Source: an uncultured Alphaproteobacteria bacterium (GTDB lineage Bacteria; Pseudomonadota; Alphaproteobacteria; RF32; CAG-239). From it: 64,000 nt of DNA. The translations under genes and the position numbers were made by a program. The DNA lies in the NCBI GenBank assembly GCA_934254915.1, contig CAKQMH010000009.1, positions 14,307 to 78,306 of the forward strand, written 5' to 3'. The notes beneath the pieces were generated by a model. The model did not search any database, was not told where the DNA came from, and worked only from the letters and a program-made list of their open reading frames with translations. Each line of letters begins with the position of its first letter. Position 1 is the stretch's first letter. This document shows, one piece after another, positions 16,172-23,269 of the stretch.

Positions 16172-16218
16172 ATACAATATATGGGACGTTTACAAAATTT
16201 TAATACTATATATTGTAT
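16172..16218. promoter_or_regulatory. Tandem NrdR boxes upstream of nrdD
   Basis: ATACAATATATGGGAC (16172-16187) and ATACTATATATTGTAT (16203-16218) fit the NrdR-box core C-W-A-T-A-T-A-T-W-G; the second is perfect over the core and the first has one mismatch. The starts are 31 bp apart (15-bp gap), the three-turn spacing typical of paired NrdR boxes. NrdR is the ATP/dATP-sensing repressor of ribonucleotide reductase genes, so repression of the nrdD operon is expected. Confidence 0.8.
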
Positions 16219-16279
16219 ATGTATTGTTATAAACGGTAAATATTGATTTACCCTTAAACCCAGTGAAGGCAAGAGTAAA

Positions 16280-18322
16280 ATGAGTAATTCGGATACCAAT
16301 AACCAAAACAACGAAATTGAGAATGTCACCAAACGCGATGGCACATTAGCGCCGTTCGACAGCACCAAAATTTTTAACGCCATCAGCAAGGCCGGCAACA
16401 CTACCGGTGAGTTCGGTGATGAAGAAACTTCACTGCTGACCGCTCAGGTTATGAAAGTTTTGAAACACAAATATGCTGAAAGCCTGCCTTCAATCGAAAA
16501 TATTCAAGATATTGTTGAGCAGGTTTTAATTTCTTCCAACTATTTTGCCACCGCCAAAGCCTACATCTTGTATCGCGACCAACGCAACCGCGCTCGCGCC
16601 GATCATAAGGTTATGGTCGATGTCGAAAGTTCTATCAATGAATATTTGGAAAAATTGGACTGGCGTATTAATGAAAATGCCAATCAAGGTTATTCTAACG
16701 GCGGTTTGATCTTGAACGTTTCGGGCAAAGTTACCGCTAACTATTGGCTGAGCCATGTTTATCCGGCCAATATCGGTGAAGCTCACCGCAATGGTGATAT
16801 CCACATTCATGATTTAAGCATGCTGGCTGCTTATTGTGCCGGCTGGTCATTGAAGAATTTGCTGCATGAAGGCTTTAACGGCGTTCCCGGTAAAGCGGAA
16901 GCCGGACCGGCCAAACACTTGAGCGCTGCTGTCGGACAGATGGTTAACTTTATGGGAACTCTGCAAAACGAATGGGCCGGCGCACAAGCTTTTTCGTCGG
17001 TTGATACTTACCTTGCTCCTTATGTCAGAGTTGATAATCTTGACTATAAACATGTTTACCAAAGCATGCAGGAACTGATTTATAATTTGAATGTTCCGTC
17101 ACGCTGGGGATCACAGACTCCGTTTACCAACTTCACGTTTGATTGGGTATGTCCTGAAGACTTGCGCGAAAAACATCCGATTATTGCCGGAGTTGAACAA
17201 GACTTCACGTATGGTGATTTGACTGAAGAAATGCACATGATTAATAAAGCCTACATCGAAGTTATGATGAAAGGTGATATCAAAGGACGTCCGTTTACCT
17301 TCCCGATTCCGACCTATAATATGACACCGGATTTCCCGTGGGAAGACGAAAATACCGAACTTTTGTTCGAAATGACCGCTAAGTATGGTTTGCCTTATTT
17401 CCAAAACTTTATCAATTCGGTTTTGAAACCGGGACAAATCCGCTCAATGTGCTGCCGTTTGCAACTTGACTTGCGTGAGCTGTTGGCTCGTGGTAACGGC
17501 TTGTTCGGTTCGGCTGAACAGACCGGTTCAATCGGTGTCGTTACCTTAAACTGCGCTCGTTTGGGCTATGTTTATAAAGGTGACGAAGCCGGATTGTTTG
17601 CCCGCGTTGACGAGTTGATGGAATTGTCGCGTACTTCGTTGGAAATCAAACGTAAATTGATTCAGCGTTTAATCGATAATGGTTTGTTCCCCTTCACCAA
17701 ACGTTATCTTGGAACTTTGCGCAATCACTTCTCGACCATCGGTGTTAACGGTATTAATGAAATGATTCGCAACTTCACTAACGATGAACACAACATCGCT
17801 GACGAATGGGGACAAAATTTTGCTATCAAATTCTTGGATTATATCCGTGACAAACTGGTTAAAATCCAAGAGGAAACCGGCCATATGTACAACCTTGAAG
17901 CTACACCGGCCGAGGGTGCAACCACCCGCTTTGCCCGCGAGGACAAAAAACGCTTTAAGGATATTATTCAAGCCGGCACTAAGGAAAATCCGTTCTATAC
18001 CAACTCTTCACAATTGCCGGTTGGTTATACGGATGATCCGTTTGAGGCTTTGGATTTGCAGTCAACCTTACAAACCAAATATACCGGTGGTACAGTGTTG
18101 CACCTCTATATGGGACAACGCATTTCCTCTGCCAAAGTCTGCCGCGACATTGTTAAGCGTGTGTTGACCAACTATCGCTTGCCATATGTCACCATCACCC
18201 CGACTTTTTCGATTTGCCCCAAACACGGTTATATTTCAGGCGAACATAAATATTGCCCGATTTGTGACGAAGAGAAAAAAGCTGAAAAAAGAGCCGCTGC
18301 TTCCAGAAAAGAAGTTGCATAA
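16280..18322 (+). CDS. nrdD: Anaerobic (class III) ribonucleoside-triphosphate reductase, large subunit lacking the glycyl-radical domain
   Basis: A 680-residue enzyme making deoxyribonucleotides without oxygen. N-terminal ATP-cone (about 12-105; VTKRDGTLAPFDSTKIFNAI), then the ten-stranded barrel with IHIHDLSMLAAYCAGW, SMCCRLQLDL and QTGSIGVVTLN, which carry the active-site thiol and substrate loops. The C-terminus has the zinc site ICPKHGYISGEHKYCPIC and then stops at TAA 18320-18322. The R-V-x-G-Y radical motif that should follow is absent from this chain but is encoded 30 bp downstream as a separate small gene in the same frame, after two in-frame stops. Under NrdR boxes; followed by nrdG. 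Confidence 0.92.
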   Translation: MSNSDTNNQNNEIENVTKRDGTLAPFDSTKIFNAISKAGNTTGEFGDEETSLLTAQVMKVLKHKYAESLPSIENIQDIVEQVLISSNYFATAKAYILYRDQRNRARADHKVMVDVESSINEYLEKLDWRINENANQGYSNGGLILNVSGKVTANYWLSHVYPANIGEAHRNGDIHIHDLSMLAAYCAGWSLKNLLHEGFNGVPGKAEAGPAKHLSAAVGQMVNFMGTLQNEWAGAQAFSSVDTYLAPYVRVDNLDYKHVYQSMQELIYNLNVPSRWGSQTPFTNFTFDWVCPEDLREKHPIIAGVEQDFTYGDLTEEMHMINKAYIEVMMKGDIKGRPFTFPIPTYNMTPDFPWEDENTELLFEMTAKYGLPYFQNFINSVLKPGQIRSMCCRLQLDLRELLARGNGLFGSAEQTGSIGVVTLNCARLGYVYKGDEAGLFARVDELMELSRTSLEIKRKLIQRLIDNGLFPFTKRYLGTLRNHFSTIGVNGINEMIRNFTNDEHNIADEWGQNFAIKFLDYIRDKLVKIQEETGHMYNLEATPAEGATTRFAREDKKRFKDIIQAGTKENPFYTNSSQLPVGYTDDPFEALDLQSTLQTKYTGGTVLHLYMGQRISSAKVCRDIVKRVLTNYRLPYVTITPTFSICPKHGYISGEHKYCPICDEEKKAEKRAAASRKEVA

Positions 18323-18352
18323 GAGTAAAATTTAATTTTGGAGAAAGAAAAA

Positions 18353-18550
18353 ATGACTACAATCAATTTTGAAGATGTTGTATTAAAAGATGAAGAAAGA
18401 CAACCTTGTGAAGTTTGGACCAGAGTTATGGGTTATTTGCGTCCGGTGTCTGAGTTCAACGTTGGTAAAAAATCTGAATTTTACTCTCGCAAATGTTTTT
18501 GCGAAAGCAAGGCTATTTGCATGGATGCATACAGCGTAGCTGCCGAATAA
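18353..18550 (+). CDS. Detached glycyl-radical domain of class III RNR
   Basis: A 65-residue protein. CEVWTRVMGYLRPVSEFN followed by VGKKSEFYSRKCF is the C-terminal glycyl-radical loop of NrdD; Gly27 would carry the radical installed by NrdG. In ordinary NrdD this is the chain end; here it is a separate polypeptide with its own ATG (18353) and ribosome site GGAG (18340-18343). A TTG at 18338 is in frame but overlaps the ribosome site. It must dock on the large subunit, much as YfiD/GrcA replaces the radical domain of pyruvate formate-lyase. Two extra Cys pairs (KCFCES, AIC) sit near the C-terminus. Confidence 0.85.
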   Translation: MTTINFEDVVLKDEERQPCEVWTRVMGYLRPVSEFNVGKKSEFYSRKCFCESKAICMDAYSVAAE

Positions 18551-18582
18551 TTTTTATTCGATGTTTTAATCATAATATCTAC

Positions 18583-18612
18583 AGTCCCGGGCGTGAAACC
18601 CGGGACTATTTT
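18583..18612 (+). terminator. Strong hairpin between the radical-domain gene and nrdG
   Basis: Perfect 9-bp stem AGTCCCGGG/CCCGGGACT with a 7-nt loop, followed by only ATTTT. The short T-run suggests partial termination or an mRNA-processing hairpin that lowers nrdG expression relative to the reductase. Confidence 0.6.
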
Positions 18613-18627
18613 AACCGAAAGTCTGAG

Positions 18628-19326
18628 ATGAGTAAAATTGTAGTAGGCGGAGCTGAAACTTTTTCTGTTGTCGATTATCCGAACAAAATTGCAGCCGTTG
18701 TCTTTTTACAGGGATGTCCGTGGCGGTGTCCGTTTTGTTATAACACGGCGGTTCAAAAAATCGGGCAACCGACTGACTTTATTTGGGAACGGTTTTTAGC
18801 TTTTTTGCATGACCGGCAAGGCAAGTTGGATGCGGTTGTCTTCAGCGGCGGCGAACCCTTGGTGCAAGACGCCTTAGGCGATGCCATTGATGAGGTTCGG
18901 GCTTTGGGCTACCAAATAGGGCTGCATACCGGCGGTTATCGTCCGGAACACTTGCAAAAGCTGGTTTCCCGCTTGGATTGGGTCGGTATGGATATCAAAG
19001 CTCCGTTTGAAGCCGAACGCTATCGTCAGGTTACACAGACTAATCATCTGGATAAGGTGTTGCAAAGTTTGGATATTTTATTGTCATCGGGAATTGATTT
19101 TGAGTGCCGCACTACCTGCGATCCGCGGCTGCTTACGGTTGAAGATATATATCATATGGCGCAGGATTTAGCCGCCAAAGGCGTTAAAAAATATTTTTTG
19201 CAAAAATATCGTCCCGTTCCGCAAGATATGGTTACGACTGAGGCCGATTGTGAAAAGTTGGTGGATAATCAGTCCCTATTAGCACAAATTAAACCCTTAT
19301 TCAAAGAATTTTCCGTGCGCAAATAA
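18628..19326 (+). CDS. nrdG: Anaerobic RNR-activating radical SAM enzyme
   Basis: A 232-residue radical SAM protein. GCPWRCPFC gives the CxxxCxxC 4Fe-4S motif (Cys30, 34, 37), VVFSGGEPLVQ the GGE SAM-binding motif, and DYPNKIAAVVFLQG the opening of the TIGR02495-type (NrdG2) activases. It would generate the glycyl radical on the small radical-domain protein encoded just upstream. The ATG at 18628 has only a weak ribosome site (GAAAG). It starts 77 bp after the radical-domain gene, across a strong hairpin. Confidence 0.88.
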   Translation: MSKIVVGGAETFSVVDYPNKIAAVVFLQGCPWRCPFCYNTAVQKIGQPTDFIWERFLAFLHDRQGKLDAVVFSGGEPLVQDALGDAIDEVRALGYQIGLHTGGYRPEHLQKLVSRLDWVGMDIKAPFEAERYRQVTQTNHLDKVLQSLDILLSSGIDFECRTTCDPRLLTVEDIYHMAQDLAAKGVKKYFLQKYRPVPQDMVTTEADCEKLVDNQSLLAQIKPLFKEFSVRK

Positions 19327-19344
19327 TTTTCGCGATTTAAAAAA

Positions 19345-19553
19345 TAAAAAACCTGCCCCACAGCATTATCATCAAGAACCAATTCAGGAATCTCAAAACT
19401 GCTGTGTTAGCGGGCAGGCGAAGCAAAGTATGTAAATATGGAAGCCTAATTAGTCAACAAAAGCCTTATTATGATTATCACAATCTTTTCGGCTACTAAC
19501 TACTATGGAACGTAATTGTCTGATTGCTGAGAATTTTCGCTACTTTGCTCTCA
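19345..19553 (-). ncRNA. Candidate structured small RNA, family unknown
   Basis: On the minus strand this gene-free stretch holds nested pairings: AGCAAAGTA (19539-19547) with TACTTTGCT (about 19420-19430) closes a domain; inside it TTAGTAGCC pairs with GGCT...ACTAA across a 7-nt bulge. A final 14-bp stem follows (GGGCAGG 19412-19418 with CCTGCCC 19352-19358, and TGCTGTG 19400-19406 with CACAGCA 19359-19365), then T6 on the minus strand. The last stem is a terminator with an unusually large 34-nt loop. It is not recognised as tmRNA, SRP RNA or RNase P; 6S RNA was considered but not established. Confidence 0.45.
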
Positions 19554-19652
19554 TATATGGAACAGGAAAATTGTATGCATAATGATATGAAATTCGTGAG
19601 TATCTTTACTCGCATTTTATAACAGAGTCAAGAGTTTTTCGGCAAAAATGAC

Positions 19653-19688
19653 AAAAAAAGAGGAGTAATAAGTTTTACTCCTCTCCTT
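19653..19688 (-). terminator. Intrinsic terminator of hppA
   Basis: A 9-bp stem GAGGAGTAA/TTACTCCTC with a T7 run on the minus strand, directly downstream of hppA. Confidence 0.85.
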
Positions 19689-19707
19689 TGGCATTAAATA
19701 TTATTAC

Positions 19708-22137
19708 CTAGTCCATTTTTTTAGGCTCAATGCGCATACGGTAGAATGACCGCCATACGAAGTAAAGACCTAAGAGGAAGAAAGCGACTCCGGCACTTGT
19801 AGCAATGCAACGCGGAGCGGCTTCGGCCATTTCAACGGCCAACAGACCAAACAAGGTTGTAAATTTAATAATCGGGTTCAAAGCTACCGATGAAGTATCT
19901 TTATACGGATCACCGACTGTGTCGCCGACAACGGCAGCACTGTGCAATTCCGTACCTTTTTCATTCAAGTCAACTTCGACTACTTTCTTGGCATTATCCC
20001 AAGCTCCGCCGGCGTTAGCCATATACAGTGCCTGGAACAGTCCAAATACCGCAATCGAAATCAGGTAACTTGCAAACAGATTAGCATCAAAACATGCAAA
20101 CGCAATCGTAAACGAGAAGATTACGATAAAGATGTTAAACATACCTTTTTGCGCATAGAGTGTGCAGATTTGAACTACTTTTTTCGAATCCTCAACCGAA
20201 GCGGCTTTAGCCGTATCGAGTTTGATATGTTCTTTAATGTAGTTTACCGCGCGATAAGCACCGGTTGAAACGGCCTGCATAGAAGCACCCGAGAACCAGT
20301 AAATAACCGCACCGCCGAGGATAATACCAAACAATACTTCCGGAGCTAGCAGGTTAAGTTGCAGGTTCAACAACAAGATGATTGAGAAAATCATGGTTGT
20401 AGCCCCAATAACTGCCGTACCGATAAGTACCGGTTTAGCCGTAGCCTTAAAGGTGTTGCCGGCACTGTCATTTTCTTCCAAATAGTGCTTACCGCCTTCA
20501 AAGTTAGGCTTAAATCCATAATCTTTTTCAATCTCTTTGCTAATGCCTTTAATGTTTTCAATTTGTGAAAGTTCGAAAACAGATTGTGCATTATCGGTAA
20601 CCGGACCGTAAGAGTCAACGGCAATCGTAACCGGACCCATACCGAGCATACCGAAAGCGACCAGACCGAAAGCAAACACCGTCGGATAAACCATATAGGT
20701 GTCGAGGCCGCTGCGAGCGGTAAAGAACGCAATAGCCATCAATCCGACCATAACCAAACCTTGCCAAAAAGCAGAGAAGTTACCGGCCACAATACCAGAG
20801 ATGATATTGAGAGATGCACCGGCTTCACGGCTGGCATTAACGATTTCATTAACATGTTTGGATTTAGACGAGGTAAAGATTTTGGTAAATTCCGGAATCA
20901 AAGCTGCCGCAATTGTGCCGCAGCTGATAATAACCGAAAGTTTCCACCACAAATCTTCATCCATACTGCCGATCATAACGTAAGAAACGCCAAATGTTAC
21001 CAAAATTGAAATGATTGAGGTTAACCAAATCAATGATGTTAACGGAGTTTCAAAGTTAAAGGCTGTTTTTTTGCCGAAGATAATACCGGAAACACGGGAG
21101 TTGAGCCAATATGCAACAATCGAAGTTACAATCATCAGCAAACGCATTGCAAAAATCCAGACAATTAAACGAGCCTGAATATCAATTCCGTTTTCCATTA
21201 GGGCCAGGTTGCCGTCCGGCATATACATCATACCTGCGCCTAAAACGATAAAGCTGATAAGTGCTACACCGGTAACACCGTAAGTTTCAAAACCATCGGC
21301 AGTCGGGCCGACCGAGTCGCCGGCATTGTCACCGGTACAGTCAGCGATAACACCGGGGTTTCGGGCATCGTCTTCATCAATTTTGAAAATGATTTTCATC
21401 AAATCGGCACCAATATCGGCGATTTTGGTAAAGATACCGCCGCAAATACGCAATGCCGAAGCTCCCAAAGATTCACCGATGGCAAAACCGATAAAGCAAG
21501 CACCGGCGTTAACTCTGTCTACAAACAGCAAGATGGCAATCATCATAAACAATTCGACACAGATTAACAAAACGCCAATTGACATACCGGAACGCAGCGG
21601 CAGGCTCATAACCGGATACGGCTGTCCTTTGAGTGACAGGAAAGCTGTACGCGAGTTGGCATAAGTGTTGATTCTCATACCGAACCAAGCAACCGAGAAT
21701 GAACCCAGAATACCCAAAATTGACCACATCAGAATAGTCAAAACTTTAGGCAGCGGTGTTGCATTGAGGTAGAAGAAGTAGTAAAAAATGCAGGCAGCAA
21801 TGAAAATTTCCAAAACCACCAATAACTTAGCCTGTTGACGCATATATGTTTTGCAGGTTTCATAAATGGTGTTCGAAACCTTTAACATCGATTCGTGAGC
21901 CGGCATCTTTTTGATTTTGATAAATTCTACAAAACCGAAAATCAAACCGAAAGCACAAATCAACAGACCATAAAGCAACAATTGCGACCCTGTAACCGCA
22001 TAGCCGAAAATGTTATAAGGAACATCCAGCGACGGAATGTTGAGGTCGATTTCTGAAGCCATGGCATTTCCTGTCAGAAAGCCAAGAGTCAGCAAAAAGG
22101 CTAAAGCCCATCCGCCAAATTTTTTAAAGCTTGTCAT
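19708..22137 (-). CDS. hppA: Membrane-bound ion-pumping pyrophosphatase, divergent clade
   Basis: An 809-residue polytopic enzyme (about 16 helices) that couples PPi hydrolysis to H+ (or Na+) export. The catalytic region reads DDARNPGVIADCTGDNAGDSVGPTADGFETY in two adjoining pieces, in place of the usual D-N-V-G-D-N-V-G-D-C-A-G form; the metal-binding Asp residues are kept. GNTFKATAKPVLIG carries Lys at the position that distinguishes K+-independent enzymes (Ala in K+-dependent ones). The N-terminal helix looks like a signal-type segment (ALAFLLTLGFLTGNAMA). The variant motif resembles the divergent pumps I recall from Chlorobium/Leptospira-type bacteria, whose ion use differs. Monocistronic, with a strong terminator. 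Confidence 0.9.
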   Translation of the reverse strand: MTSFKKFGGWALAFLLTLGFLTGNAMASEIDLNIPSLDVPYNIFGYAVTGSQLLLYGLLICAFGLIFGFVEFIKIKKMPAHESMLKVSNTIYETCKTYMRQQAKLLVVLEIFIAACIFYYFFYLNATPLPKVLTILMWSILGILGSFSVAWFGMRINTYANSRTAFLSLKGQPYPVMSLPLRSGMSIGVLLICVELFMMIAILLFVDRVNAGACFIGFAIGESLGASALRICGGIFTKIADIGADLMKIIFKIDEDDARNPGVIADCTGDNAGDSVGPTADGFETYGVTGVALISFIVLGAGMMYMPDGNLALMENGIDIQARLIVWIFAMRLLMIVTSIVAYWLNSRVSGIIFGKKTAFNFETPLTSLIWLTSIISILVTFGVSYVMIGSMDEDLWWKLSVIISCGTIAAALIPEFTKIFTSSKSKHVNEIVNASREAGASLNIISGIVAGNFSAFWQGLVMVGLMAIAFFTARSGLDTYMVYPTVFAFGLVAFGMLGMGPVTIAVDSYGPVTDNAQSVFELSQIENIKGISKEIEKDYGFKPNFEGGKHYLEENDSAGNTFKATAKPVLIGTAVIGATTMIFSIILLLNLQLNLLAPEVLFGIILGGAVIYWFSGASMQAVSTGAYRAVNYIKEHIKLDTAKAASVEDSKKVVQICTLYAQKGMFNIFIVIFSFTIAFACFDANLFASYLISIAVFGLFQALYMANAGGAWDNAKKVVEVDLNEKGTELHSAAVVGDTVGDPYKDTSSVALNPIIKFTTLFGLLAVEMAEAAPRCIATSAGVAFFLLGLYFVWRSFYRMRIEPKKMD

Positions 22138-22364
22138 ATATCGATTCCCTAATTGTTAATCCAATAACGTTTATTACCACACAACCTGACTTTAGGTTGT
22201 AAACACATTTGTGATAATCCAAGCTTACTCTCAAGAGTCTAAATAATCTGTTAAGACTCACCTTAAAATATTTGTAGAAAACCTGATAAAATGGTGTTTT
22301 GGCGCATCAAAATGTGTTATTATCTCTACGAATCAAAACAAAAAGTATAATTTGGAGAATGACC

Positions 22365-22655
22365 ATGAAAAAAATAATTGCGTTGGGTTTATTGGCTTTG
22401 ACTGCCGCTTGCGCATCACAGCCGCAAGAAACCTATCCCTACGGCATGAATGAAAAAGAATGGAACGAACTCTCCATTAAAGATAAAGCCAACATTCGCC
22501 GTGAATATTATTTTTATGAAAAAGGCTCAACGGCTTTTATCAATCCGCAAATGGAAGTCGAAGGCAAAAAGCAGGAAATGCCGTTACTGATGCAACAACA
22601 GTCGCAGCGCCGTACCAAAGCGGTTGCTAAGCCGGTCATTGTTGATGAAGATTAG
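22365..22655 (+). CDS. Small lipoprotein, unknown function
   Basis: A 96-residue protein with lipobox LTAAC (Cys16). The mature part is hydrophilic with aromatic and charged clusters (YGMNEKEWNEL, KANIRREYYFYEKG) and a basic/Gln-rich tail. Two in-frame ATGs exist (22359, 22365); GGAG at 22354-22357 gives correct spacing only for 22365. It has its own terminator. Divergent from hppA, with about 230 bp of shared AT-rich promoter region. Confidence 0.7.
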   Translation: MKKIIALGLLALTAACASQPQETYPYGMNEKEWNELSIKDKANIRREYYFYEKGSTAFINPQMEVEGKKQEMPLLMQQQSQRRTKAVAKPVIVDED

Positions 22656-22682
22656 TTCCTGCATTGCTTAAACTCTTTTTTT

Positions 22683-22713
22683 AACGCTCCTTTGTTTGAA
22701 GGGGCGTTTTTTT
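22683..22713 (+). terminator. Intrinsic terminator
   Basis: Stem AACGCTCCTT/AAGGGGCGTT (one G-T pair) followed by T7. Confidence 0.85.
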
Positions 22714-22858
22714 ACGCATTAATTTTTTTTCTTGCCTATTGGACAAAATTTATGTACACTGTCGCTATCAATAAATAAGTATGTTTTATCATTATAAACA
22801 GAGGTCACCGGATATGTTTAAGGAACATCACCTCATTAAAATAAACCGGCAATAATAT

Positions 22859-23203
22859 ATGGATACAGATAACAACGGCAACACATCAATTTTCTGGCAA
22901 GGTGTAATTATAACAATGGTTGTTATAGCCGCATCTTTTGTCAGTCTTCAGTATGGCGGAAAGTTAACACCATTAAACATTCTGGCGGCGATATTTTGTA
23001 CACTTGCTTTTGAGTACATTGCGCTGAAGCTTCGCTACCGCGACAAACTGGTGGCTCTAGCCTTCTTTTTCTTAAGCTTTCCTCCCAGCTTGTTTTTGCT
23101 GATTGCTGCTTTTCCGGCTATAAAAGTCTGGCTCGCGGCTTTGACAATGTTGCTGCTGGCCGCTGCTATTTTTACCATCTTGGTAAGAATCAAAATGCGT
23201 TAA
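22859..23203 (+). CDS. Small integral membrane protein, unknown
   Basis: A 114-residue protein with a short polar N-terminus (MDTDNNGN) and about four hydrophobic helices (WQGVIITMVVIAASFVSL, LNILAAIFCTLAFEYIAL, KLVALAFFFLSF to LLIAAF, VWLAALTMLLLAAAIFTILV). It ends with basic RIKMR. No clear ribosome site precedes the ATG (CGGCAATAATAT). Alone between two terminators. No family recognised; the hydrophobic pattern and codon use support coding. Confidence 0.6.
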   Translation: MDTDNNGNTSIFWQGVIITMVVIAASFVSLQYGGKLTPLNILAAIFCTLAFEYIALKLRYRDKLVALAFFFLSFPPSLFLLIAAFPAIKVWLAALTMLLLAAAIFTILVRIKMR

Positions 23204-23211
23204 GTGTAATA

Positions 23212-23258
23212 AAAATCCCCTGCTTTTAGACTATAATCTAAAACAGGGGATTTTTTTG
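23212..23258. terminator. Bidirectional terminator between the membrane protein gene and thrS
   Basis: A long near-perfect hairpin: AAAATCCCCTG then TTTTAGA pair with TCTAAAA then CAGGGGATTTT, ending in T7 on the plus strand and A-rich sequence on the other side. Confidence 0.9.
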
Positions 23259-23269
23259 TTTCTTAGCAA

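Noticed and set aside
18300..18360. Single frameshift or point error explaining the split nrdD
   Set aside because: The two parts are in the same frame separated by two stops, with a correctly placed ribosome site and ATG, so one error cannot explain it.
19345..19553. Assignment of the minus-strand RNA candidate as tmRNA or SRP RNA
   Set aside because: No alanine-tRNA-like ends or A/V-x-A tag reading frame, and no GGAAGG-type SRP apical motif. 6S RNA could not be confirmed or excluded by eye.
22814..22855. 13-codon frame before the membrane-protein gene at 22859, as a leader peptide
   Set aside because: Too short, no run of a regulatory amino acid and no attenuator structure.
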